Source of the DNA: Dehalococcoidales bacterium
GTDB lineage: Bacteria; Chloroflexota; Dehalococcoidia; Dehalococcoidales; RBG-16-60-22
Reading direction: 5' to 3'
Assembly: GCA_026416775.1 (NCBI GenBank)
Contig: JAOAEN010000100.1
Coordinates: 1-5,430, forward strand
DNA length: 5,430 nt
Position 1 is the stretch's first letter; every line of letters begins with the position of its first letter. Below are positions 1-5,256 of the stretch, piece by piece. The position numbers and the translations under genes are program-made. The notes beneath the pieces are model-generated. The model made no database searches, was not told the origin of the DNA, and saw nothing but the letters and a program-made list of their open reading frames with translations.

Positions 1-3
1 GTC

Positions 4-381
4 ATGGAGCAACTGCGGCAGGCAAGGCAGATTGTCCGCTATTTCATGATGGCATATTACGCCCTGATCGGGATCACGGTGGTGTTCATCGCCATCATCT
101 TCCTCATCAACATGAACGTGAAGGACTTCGCCCGCGCGGTTGGTGCCGTGCTCTTCATCTACGGGATAGCGGTATTCGCCGGTGTGATTTTCGCCAGGAA
201 CTTCGACTTTCTCACCCTCATGTCCGGCATCCCGCACGAGCTCCAGCTATGGCTTGCGGCACTCGTCAGTGACGCGCTGTCACCCCTCCAGTGGTTCAGC
301 CTCGGGGTGCTGATACTGGGGCTCATCCTCATCATCATTTCCATCGTCGTCAGGTCGAAGGAAAAGGAAGCCGTCGCCTGA
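4..381 (+). CDS. Small three-helix membrane protein of unknown function (5' end possibly beyond window)
   Basis: The frame encodes 125 residues from the ATG at 4. I do not recognise a family. Three hydrophobic stretches are visible at about residues 15-36, 43-64 and 95-116, separated by a short charged turn (NVKD, 38-41) and a more polar amphipathic stretch (about 65-94, containing SGIPHELQ). The C-terminus is basic and acidic (RSKEKE), as expected for a cytoplasmic tail. The product is therefore probably an integral membrane protein, but no catalytic motif or transport signature is evident. Only three bases precede the ATG and the frame is open to the left edge, so no ribosome binding site can be judged and the real start may lie upstream. 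The gene is convergent with the Lit-family gene, whose stop lies 5 bp away. It could instead be the C-terminal part of a longer membrane protein. Confidence 0.7.
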   Translation: MEQLRQARQIVRYFMMAYYALIGITVVFIAIIFLINMNVKDFARAVGAVLFIYGIAVFAGVIFARNFDFLTLMSGIPHELQLWLAALVSDALSPLQWFSLGVLILGLILIIISIVVRSKEKEAVA

Positions 382-401
382 ACCGCTCAGGAACGTGACG
401 G
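371..401. terminator. Imperfect hairpin across the tail-to-tail junction, possible terminator
   Basis: CCTGA (377-381) pairs with TCAGG (387-391) around a 5-nt loop, and the outer arms CCGTC (371-375) and GACGG (397-401) also pair, with an asymmetric internal loop between the two stems. Both stop codons lie in the arms of the inner stem. On the minus strand the hairpin is followed by a pyrimidine-rich run (CTTCCTTTTC); on the plus strand there is no T tract. It may help end transcription of the minus-strand gene. The inner stem is short and the T tract is broken, so this is tentative. Confidence 0.25.
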
Positions 402-1097
402 GCCGTGCATCTGCCAGTAGCCGATGCCTCCCAGCACCATTGCCAGAAGAGCCGCCGCACCGAAGCAGAAAAGGGCGCTATCAAACCAGAAGCCCTGCGG
501 GAAGAGCATGATGAGGTAGTCACGGGTGGGGTCAAGCATCCAGAGGTCATTACTGAAGCTGATGAGGTGAAAACGGAGAAAGAAGCTATCAAAATCGGTT
601 GCGGCGATGAGCCCGAGCGAAAACACGAGCACCAGCGTAAGGCAGCCACCCCAGAAAAGCCCGCTCGCCAGAAGGCGACGGCGGCGCCAGACAAACAGGC
701 ACAGGACAAGGAAAAGGAGAAAGTAACCGAGCGCCCCCAGGGCACACCGGTAGGCGAGATGGAATAGCGCTTTAACGTCCCTGAGATGGGCAACCTCACG
801 CTCGTTGAAGAGCCGCAAAGGCCTGCCGTCCTTCTCCACGACAAGGTCGATGGACTCCTCGCCGGAATTGAAATAGCCGATAAGCCCGCCGGCCACCCTT
901 TCCAGTTCCGAGATGGTAAGCCCCGTGGTTCCAGCCACTCCATACTTATGAAAACCGTAGTGGTAAAGCTGGGGAAGGTTGACCGCCACGCTTACGACCC
1001 CTGTAAAAAGGAGCAGCGGCAGGCACAGGATGAATAAAGCCCAGAGAAACCTCTGCCAAACCATCATCCGCATTTCAGTCCAGCCACCATCTATCAT
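387..1097 (-). CDS. TIGR01906/DUF1461 integral membrane protein, Lit-like (lipoprotein intramolecular transacylase family)
   Basis: The 236-residue product has four predicted membrane helices (about residues 17-39, 113-135, 144-166 and 206-228). A cytoplasmic RRRR (138-141) and an Arg-containing N-terminus give an N-in/C-in topology with two outward-facing loops. The first loop ends in the family-type motif NEREVAHLRDVK (98-109, His104). The second carries FFLRFH (172-177, His177), then NDLW..LDP and LIMLFPQGFWFD (195-206). This pattern matches TIGR01906/DUF1461, to which Firmicutes Lit belongs. Lit moves an acyl chain from the diacylglyceryl group of a lipoprotein to its N-terminal cysteine amine, and outward-facing histidines are reported as catalytic. 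His104 and His177 are the obvious candidates here. Family membership is fairly secure; the transacylase activity is inference. The start is uncertain: the ATG at 1097 has only a weak CGGGG upstream, and Met9 or Met11 would also leave helix 1 intact. Confidence 0.82.
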   Translation of the reverse strand: MIDGGWTEMRMMVWQRFLWALFILCLPLLLFTGVVSVAVNLPQLYHYGFHKYGVAGTTGLTISELERVAGGLIGYFNSGEESIDLVVEKDGRPLRLFNEREVAHLRDVKALFHLAYRCALGALGYFLLFLVLCLFVWRRRRLLASGLFWGGCLTLVLVFSLGLIAATDFDSFFLRFHLISFSNDLWMLDPTRDYLIMLFPQGFWFDSALFCFGAAALLAMVLGGIGYWQMHGPSRS

Positions 1098-1115
1098 ACC
1101 CCGAAAAACCGCCTT

Positions 1116-1121
1116 ATGCTA
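1116..1121 (-). promoter_or_regulatory. Possible -10 element for the Lit-like gene, overlapping the dnaE -10
   Basis: On the minus strand the hexamer TAGCAT matches the key outer positions of a -10 element (TAxxAT) and sits about 20 bp before the gene 2 ATG. It overlaps the perfect TATAAT of dnaE because TTATGCTATAA is nearly its own reverse complement (9 of 11 positions). Overlapping, nearly symmetrical -10 elements are known to drive divergent transcription in bacteria. There is no clear -35, and the leader would be only about 12 nt, so this is a weak call. Confidence 0.25.
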
Positions 1122-1125
1122 TAAT
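1117..1125 (+). promoter_or_regulatory. Extended -10 promoter of dnaE
   Basis: TGCTATAAT is a perfect extended -10 (TGn plus TATAAT) for the housekeeping sigma factor. No good -35 is found 16-18 bp upstream (around 1097-1102 reads TACCCC), which fits extended -10 promoters that depend little on a -35. The expected transcription start is about 1131-1134, giving a leader of about 20-25 nt before the dnaE ATG at 1155. The same nine bases recur at the promoter of the small gene near 4951. Confidence 0.7.
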
Positions 1126-1152
1126 TAACCCCGGAGTCCGGCATCGGGGTTA
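1126..1152. repeat. Nested inverted repeats between the dnaE -10 and start codon (possible operator or leader hairpin)
   Basis: TAACCCC (1126-1132) is the exact reverse complement of GGGGTTA (1146-1152), 7 bp with a 13-nt loop. Partly inside it lies a perfect 11-bp palindrome, CCGGA-G-TCCGG (1131-1141). The right arm contains the only Shine-Dalgarno-like G-run in front of the dnaE ATG. If the transcript starts near 1131, the left arm is mostly absent from the RNA, so a DNA operator over the start site is the better reading. Chance occurrence in GC-rich DNA is possible. Confidence 0.35.
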
Positions 1153-1154
1153 CG

Positions 1155-4100
1155 ATGTTCACCCACCTTCACGTCCACACCGAATACAGTCTCCTTGACG
1201 GGATGTGCCGCATCCCGCAGCTCGTGCAGAAAGCCAGGGAGCTGGGGATGGATTCCCTTGCCATCACCGACCACGGCGTGATGTACGGGGTAATTGAATT
1301 CTACCGCACGGCCAAGGAAAACGGCATCAAGCCCATTATCGGGGCTGAGATCTACATTGCCCCGGGAAGCCGCCTCAGCCGCACCGCCGCCGACAAGAAC
1401 AACTTTCACCTCATCGTCCTCGCCCGCAACCGGACCGGCTACCAGAACCTCATCCGGCTCGTTACTAAGGCGCACCTTGAAGGCTTCTACTACAGGCCGA
1501 GGGTGGACAAAGATCTCCTGCGCGAGCACCGCGAGGGGCTTATTGCCCTGAGTGCCTGCCTCGCCGGGGAAATCCCCCAGTACATCTTGAGCCACCGCTA
1601 CGAGGATGCCCGCAGGGCTGCCATCTGGTACAGGGAAAACTTCGAGCATTTCTACCTCGAGCTCATGCGCCATCCCATCCCGGAACTGGAAGCGGTGAAC
1701 AACTTCCTCATCCAGCTCTCCCGCGAGCTTGATATCCCTGTGGTCGCCACCAGCGATGTTCATTATGTTAACCGCGACGATGCCCCGACCCACGACCTGC
1801 TCCTCTGCATCGGCACCAACACCACCATCAACGACGAAAAGCGCATGAGGATGGCAAGCGACACCTTCTACCTGAGAAGCCCACAGGAAATGGCGGAGCT
1901 TTTCCGCGATATTCCCGAAGCGGTGGAAAACACCCGTCGCATTGCCGAGCTCTGTGACCTTGAAATTGAATTCGGCAGGCTGCACCTGCCGGAGATCGAG
2001 ATTCCCCCGGGCAAGACCCCTGATAGCTATCTTGCCGAACTCTGCTACGAAGGCATGCAGCGCTACTACCCGAACCCGGGCCCGGCAATCAGGGAACGGC
2101 TTGATTACGAGCTTGACGTTATCCGCAGGACGCAGTTCGCCAACTACATCCTTGTTGTCTGGGACATCATCTCCTTCGCCAAGAAAGCGAATATCCTTTA
2201 CGGCGTGAGGGGCAGTGCCGCATCAAGCATGGTGCTGCACTGTCTGGGCATCACCCCGCTGGATCCGCTCGAGCACGGGCTTGTCTTTGAGCGTTTCCTC
2301 AACATTGAGCGCAAGGAAATGCCCGATGTGGACATGGACTTTCAGGACGACCGACGCGATGAGGTAATTGCCTACGTTACCCACAGGTACGGGCAGGACC
2401 ACGTCGCCCAGATCATCACCTTCGGTACCCTCGGTGCCCGTGCGGCGATCCGGGACGTGGGGCGGGCACTTGGGATGCCCTACGGGGATGTTGACCGTGT
2501 GGCAAGGCTCGTCCCCAACGCCCCCGGGATGACCCTCGCCCGGGCAATGGATGAAAACCCGGAGCTCAAGACCATTTATCAGGAAGACGAGATCGTCCGC
2601 AGGCTGGTCAACACCGCCCGCCGTGTTGAGGGCATTGCCCGCCATGCCAGCACCCATGCCGCTGGCGTGGTCATCTCCCGGGAACCGCTCACCAACCACG
2701 TGCCCCTCCAGCGCGGCACCGGGGCGGGCAGTGAAGAGTCCATCACCACGCAGTTCTCCATGGACGATATTGCCCGCATCGGGCTCCTGAAGATGGACTT
2801 TCTCGGGCTTGCCAACCTCACCATCCTCCACCGGACGAAGGAGATCATCCGCAGGACCCGCGGTATTGAAATTGACCTCAACAGGCTCCCCATGGACGAT
2901 AAGAAGACCTTTGAACTGCTTTCAAGCGGTGAGACCGTGGGGGTCTTCCAGCTTGAAAGCTCGGGGATGCGCCGCTATATCAAAGAGCTCAAACCTTCCA
3001 CCTTCAAGGACGTTGCCGCCATGGTCGCCCTTTACCGGCCGGGGCCGATGGAGCATATCCCGCGCTTCATTGATGCCAAGCTCGGTAAGATACCGGTAAC
3101 CTATCCCCATCCCGCACTGGAAAACATCCTCAGGGAGACTTACGGCGTCATTGTCTATCAGGAGCAGGTGCTCTTCATCGTGCGGGAATTTGCCGGCTAT
3201 AGCCTCGGGCAGGCAGACATCCTGCGCAAGGCAATGGGCAAGAAGATTGCCGATCTCATGAAAAAGGAGAAGTCCAACTTCATCGCCGGTGCAAAGAGCC
3301 GCGGATATTCACAGGACACCGCCGAGCTCATCTTCTCGCTCATCGAGCCTTTCGCCGGCTATGCCTTCAACAAGGCACATGCCTACTGCTATGCCCTCGT
3401 TGCCTACCAGACCGCCTACCTCAAGGCAAACTACCCGGCGGAATACATGACGGCACTTCTTTCCAGCCATCTCGGCAATCAGGAAAAGGTGGCAAGCGCC
3501 GTGGCGGAGTGCCGCCGGCTCGGGATCGAGGTGCTCCCACCAGACGTGAACTCAAGCGAGCTCGGCTTTTCCCTTGAAAAGACCGGGGACGGCAAGCTTG
3601 CCATCCGTTACGGTCTTGCCGGCATCAAGAACGTGGGAAGCGGGGCGGTTGAACCGATTATCCACGAGCGCGGGAAAAACGGCAAATTCAGGTCAATTGA
3701 AGACCTCTGCCGGCGCTGTGATCTCCAGGGGGTGAACCGACGCGTCATGGAAAGCCTGATCAAAGCCGGCGCTTTCGACTCGCTGGGCAGCCGCGGCACG
3801 CTGCTTGAGAACGTGAGCCGCATCCTTGCCCTTGCCCAGCGCGAGCAGCGCCTGCGGGAAATGGGACAGACCACCATGTTCGACCTCTGGGGAGAAACGG
3901 CACAGGCCCCCCTGCCCCAGCTTGACCTCGTCCCGGCAGAGACCACCGACCGGGAGAAGGCCTACTGGGAAAAAGAACTCACCGGGGTGAGCTTCTCGGA
4001 AAAGCCGTTCAGCCCCGTCTTCAGCAGGGACACGCCGAATGCTGCCTTCTGCGGGCAGATTGACGCCGAGCTTATCGACCAGGCCGTCATCGTTGCTGGC

Positions 4101-4661
4101 AGGGTCGTTTCCGCCCGCTACCTCACGACCAGGGACGGACGCCCGTTTGCCAGTGCCGTCCTTGAAGACTTCAGCGGGCAGATCGAGGTCATGGTCTGGC
4201 CCAAGGTCTATGCCGAAACGGAGGAGATGTGGCGCGAGGGTAACGAGCTCATCGTGCAGGGCAAGGTAAAACAGCGCGATGAAACACTGCAGATAACCTG
4301 CGATCGGGTGACCTATTACGAGCCGCCCGGGGAAGAAGCAGCCGCCGCACCCCCCGCCGCGAAAAACGGAAACGAAAACTCACCTGCCAGGCCCAATACG
4401 GCGCAAGCACCACCAAGGCGCCGCATCACGATCAATATCCGGCAGACCACGGATACCGAAGGCGATATCGCCCGGCTGGGGAAAATCATCACCGTGCTGA
4501 AGACCCACCCCGGCCAGGATGAGGTGCGCCTGAACGTCATCAACGGCGGGGCAGTCATCCCCATGGCCTTTCCCAACCTCACCACCGGCTACTGCCTTGA
4601 CCTGGCAGACGAGCTGGCAAAGGTCATCGGTAATGATAACTTCACGGTGGACAGTATCTGA
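1155..4661 (+). CDS. dnaE: DNA polymerase III alpha subunit (DnaE, replicative polymerase)
   Basis: The 1168-residue product is the catalytic subunit of the replicase, extending primers on leading and lagging strands in the cytoplasm. Its length is close to that of E. coli DnaE (1160). The N-terminus is a PHP domain (about 1-210) opening with HLHVHTEYSLLDG; all expected metal-ligand positions are filled (H6, H8, D15, H40, E65, H85, C135, D201, H203), so PHP proofreading nuclease activity is plausible. The polymerase core carries PDVDMDF (Asp391, Asp393) and KMDFLGL (Asp548), the catalytic Asp triad. RPGPM (628-632) and AFNKAH (737-742) are typical C-family finger motifs. A helix-hairpin-helix region follows at about 818-878, a clamp-binding motif QTTMF at 905-909, an OB fold at about 977-1055, an Ala/Pro linker (1057-1087) and a C-terminal domain (1088-1168). 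The start fits the family; a stop at 1122-1124 limits upstream extension, and the Shine-Dalgarno is weak (GGGG). No intein or frameshift is seen. Confidence 0.98.
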   Translation: MFTHLHVHTEYSLLDGMCRIPQLVQKARELGMDSLAITDHGVMYGVIEFYRTAKENGIKPIIGAEIYIAPGSRLSRTAADKNNFHLIVLARNRTGYQNLIRLVTKAHLEGFYYRPRVDKDLLREHREGLIALSACLAGEIPQYILSHRYEDARRAAIWYRENFEHFYLELMRHPIPELEAVNNFLIQLSRELDIPVVATSDVHYVNRDDAPTHDLLLCIGTNTTINDEKRMRMASDTFYLRSPQEMAELFRDIPEAVENTRRIAELCDLEIEFGRLHLPEIEIPPGKTPDSYLAELCYEGMQRYYPNPGPAIRERLDYELDVIRRTQFANYILVVWDIISFAKKANILYGVRGSAASSMVLHCLGITPLDPLEHGLVFERFLNIERKEMPDVDMDFQDDRRDEVIAYVTHRYGQDHVAQIITFGTLGARAAIRDVGRALGMPYGDVDRVARLVPNAPGMTLARAMDENPELKTIYQEDEIVRRLVNTARRVEGIARHASTHAAGVVISREPLTNHVPLQRGTGAGSEESITTQFSMDDIARIGLLKMDFLGLANLTILHRTKEIIRRTRGIEIDLNRLPMDDKKTFELLSSGETVGVFQLESSGMRRYIKELKPSTFKDVAAMVALYRPGPMEHIPRFIDAKLGKIPVTYPHPALENILRETYGVIVYQEQVLFIVREFAGYSLGQADILRKAMGKKIADLMKKEKSNFIAGAKSRGYSQDTAELIFSLIEPFAGYAFNKAHAYCYALVAYQTAYLKANYPAEYMTALLSSHLGNQEKVASAVAECRRLGIEVLPPDVNSSELGFSLEKTGDGKLAIRYGLAGIKNVGSGAVEPIIHERGKNGKFRSIEDLCRRCDLQGVNRRVMESLIKAGAFDSLGSRGTLLENVSRILALAQREQRLREMGQTTMFDLWGETAQAPLPQLDLVPAETTDREKAYWEKELTGVSFSEKPFSPVFSRDTPNAAFCGQIDAELIDQAVIVAGRVVSARYLTTRDGRPFASAVLEDFSGQIEVMVWPKVYAETEEMWREGNELIVQGKVKQRDETLQITCDRVTYYEPPGEEAAAAPPAAKNGNENSPARPNTAQAPPRRRITINIRQTTDTEGDIARLGKIITVLKTHPGQDEVRLNVINGGAVIPMAFPNLTTGYCLDLADELAKVIGNDNFTVDSI

Positions 4662-4669
4662 GGACAGAG

Positions 4670-4894
4670 CTATTTTTTACCCTCGCCGAGCTCCTCAGTG
4701 ATGTCCTGGACCATCGTCAGGAAGAGCTTCCTCAGCTTTTTCATGACTTCCTCGGCAGCCTTTTCACCGGCGGCACGTGCCTGGTCCGCCGCAAGCCGGG
4801 CATCGGCTGCGGCTGCCTCAATCTCGTCAAGAAGCTCCGGCAGCGGTTTGGAGAAAATATCATGTCTGACTGGTGGTTTTTCCTTCCCTGTCAT
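4670..4894 (-). CDS. Small Ala/Glu-rich helical protein, 74 aa, unknown function
   Basis: The 74-residue product begins MTGKEKPPVRHDIF and has no signal peptide or membrane helix. From about residue 17 it is a charged alpha-helical segment: PLPELLDEIEAAAADARL, then alternating Ala, Lys and Glu likely to form an amphipathic helix or coiled coil (about 20-52), ending KKLRKLFLTMVQDITEELGEGKK. The start at 4894 is well supported by a perfect AGGAGG (4901-4906) six bases upstream and by an extended -10 at 4943-4951. The frame is open further upstream, to an ATG at 5062, but that stretch contains the promoter and does not look like protein. The stop lies 8 bp from the dnaE stop, tail to tail. I recognise no family. 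A small cytoplasmic or membrane-edge oligomer is possible, but nothing in the sequence assigns a role. Confidence 0.8.
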   Translation of the reverse strand: MTGKEKPPVRHDIFSKPLPELLDEIEAAAADARLAADQARAAGEKAAEEVMKKLRKLFLTMVQDITEELGEGKK

Positions 4895-4900
4895 CGCATA

Positions 4901-4906
4901 CCTCCT
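4901..4906 (-). promoter_or_regulatory. Perfect Shine-Dalgarno of the 74-aa gene
   Basis: Read on the minus strand this is AGGAGG, six bases before the ATG at 4894. It is much stronger than the sites before dnaE or the Lit-like gene. It decides the start of the small protein over the longer open frame that begins at 5062. Confidence 0.85.
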
Positions 4907-4942
4907 GAATATACGCCATTCATAGCAGTGCCTATAGCGTCC

Positions 4943-4951
4943 ATTATAGCA
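4943..4951 (-). promoter_or_regulatory. Extended -10 promoter of the 74-aa gene
   Basis: On the minus strand this reads TGCTATAAT, identical to the dnaE element at 1117-1125. The predicted start is near 4936, giving a leader of about 40 nt. No recognisable -35 is present: the expected region near 4966-4971 reads AGCCCC. A near-copy, TGCTATGAATGG, follows about 25 bp downstream (4916-4927), so the leader contains an imperfect direct repeat of the TGCTATAATGG core. Confidence 0.65.
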
Positions 4952-4986
4952 CAGCCAGACGGAAAGGGGCTTGTCTGGTCTGGCTG
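4952..4986. repeat. 9-bp inverted repeat over the -35 region of the 74-aa gene, possible operator
   Basis: CAGCCAGAC (4952-4960) and GTCTGGCTG (4978-4986) are perfect reverse complements with 17 bases between them. The repeat starts immediately upstream of the extended -10 and brackets the place where a -35 would lie. A regulator binding here could block or activate the promoter. The same GTCTGG word recurs in the repeats at 5079-5136, so it may instead be part of that repeat family. Confidence 0.4.
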
Positions 4987-5016
4987 ATTTCTTACGCCTA
5001 ATCCCATTTATTTCAT

Positions 5017-5037
5017 CGGGCAACCCAGTTTTGCCCG
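5017..5037. repeat. 7-bp perfect hairpin in the intergenic region
   Basis: CGGGCAA (5017-5023) pairs with TTGCCCG (5031-5037) around a 7-nt loop. No T tract follows on either strand, so an intrinsic terminator is unlikely. It overlaps the start of the degenerate 29-bp repeat copy at 5029. Confidence 0.35.
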
Positions 5038-5057
5038 GACGTAGCTGATTTTTCAAG
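5029..5057. repeat. Degenerate upstream copy of the 29-bp repeat
   Basis: Starting TTTTGCCCG and containing CTG and TTTTTCA in register, this segment matches the repeat unit at 5079-5107 at 20 of 29 positions by direct alignment. A 21-bp gap separates the two. It may be a decayed relative; at this identity chance is not excluded. Confidence 0.3.
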
Positions 5058-5068
5058 CTCACCCATTT

Positions 5069-5074
5069 TATAAT
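5069..5074 (+). promoter_or_regulatory. Possible plus-strand -10 reading into the repeat array
   Basis: TATAAT occurs in the context TTTTATAATCT. No -35 is convincing at 16-18 bp upstream (around 5046-5051 reads TGATTT), and no extended TG is present. If used, transcription would begin near 5081 and run through the 29-bp repeats and both hairpin units. A-T-rich DNA yields such hexamers by chance. Confidence 0.2.
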
Positions 5075-5078
5075 CTAG

Positions 5079-5136
5079 TTTTGTCCGCGATTGTCTGGTT
5101 TTTCATATTTTGTCTGCGATAGTCTGGTTCTTCATA
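5079..5136. repeat. Two tandem 29-bp direct repeats
   Basis: Units 5079-5107 and 5108-5136 abut exactly and differ at only 3 of 29 positions. Each runs TTTTGTC-GCGAT-GTCTGGTT-TTCATA with single variable bases between those blocks. There are no spacers, so this is not a CRISPR array. Related words (TTGTCTGG at 4971, GCTGATTT at 4983 and 5044) suggest a wider decayed repeat tract upstream. Confidence 0.85.
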
Positions 5137-5240
5137 CTCACCCCCTTGATCCCCCTCTCACACAGGGGGCATCTGCGTGATTGATAAATTCGGTTGTGTG
5201 AGAGGGGGAAACAAAATTTAAGAGGGGCTTCGCCCCTCTA
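5137..5240. repeat. Structured two-hairpin repeat element, copy 1
   Basis: This 104-bp unit begins CTCACCCCCTT. A 13-bp perfect inverted repeat follows, CCCCCTCTCACAC (5151-5163) with GTGTGAGAGGGGG (5196-5208), extendable by one A-T pair, around a loop of about 30 nt. After an A-rich spacer comes a second hairpin, AGAGGGG (5221-5227) with CCCCTCT (5233-5239), closed by C-G over a TTC triloop. It is about 87% identical to copy 2 at 5257-5358. No reading frame of note runs through it. It resembles a REP or MITE-like structured repeat, or a structured RNA. On the minus strand the second hairpin is followed by TAAATTTTGTTT, so it might also act as a terminator for leftward transcription. Confidence 0.85.
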
Positions 5241-5256
5241 TGAGTACTCCCTTGCG

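Noticed and set aside
350..943. 197-aa minus-strand frame overlapping the Lit-like gene
   Set aside because: It is a shadow: Ser/Arg-rich composition, with no motifs, whereas the other frame at 387-1097 shows four membrane helices and family motifs.
405..1037. Plus-strand frames at 405-767 and 786-1037
   Set aside because: They are antisense to the Lit-like gene, highly charged and low in hydrophobic residues, as expected for the complement of a membrane-protein gene.
2319..2805. Intein in the DnaE active-site region
   Set aside because: PDVDMDF and KMDFLGL lie at normal spacing in an uninterrupted 1168-residue frame.
1125..2831. Long minus-strand frames (1125-1985 and 2223-2831) opposite dnaE
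   Set aside because: They mirror the codon structure of dnaE and show no recognisable domain; GC-rich genes often leave such antisense frames open.
4662..4690. Intrinsic terminator for dnaE at the T6 run (4673-4678)
   Set aside because: No stable GC stem precedes it, and the T run encodes the terminal Lys-Lys of the convergent gene.
4895..5062. N-terminal extension of the small minus-strand gene to an ATG at 5062 (130 aa in total)
   Set aside because: The extension contains the extended -10 and the AGGAGG site of the internal start at 4894, and its translation is of random character (Arg/Cys/Trp-rich).
5029..5136. CRISPR array
   Set aside because: The two good 29-bp units abut with no spacer, the third is degenerate with a 21-bp gap, and no cas genes are present.
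5141..5227. G-quadruplex
   Set aside because: G-runs on either strand are too few and too far apart for a compact four-run quadruplex, and the runs are already explained by the hairpin arms.
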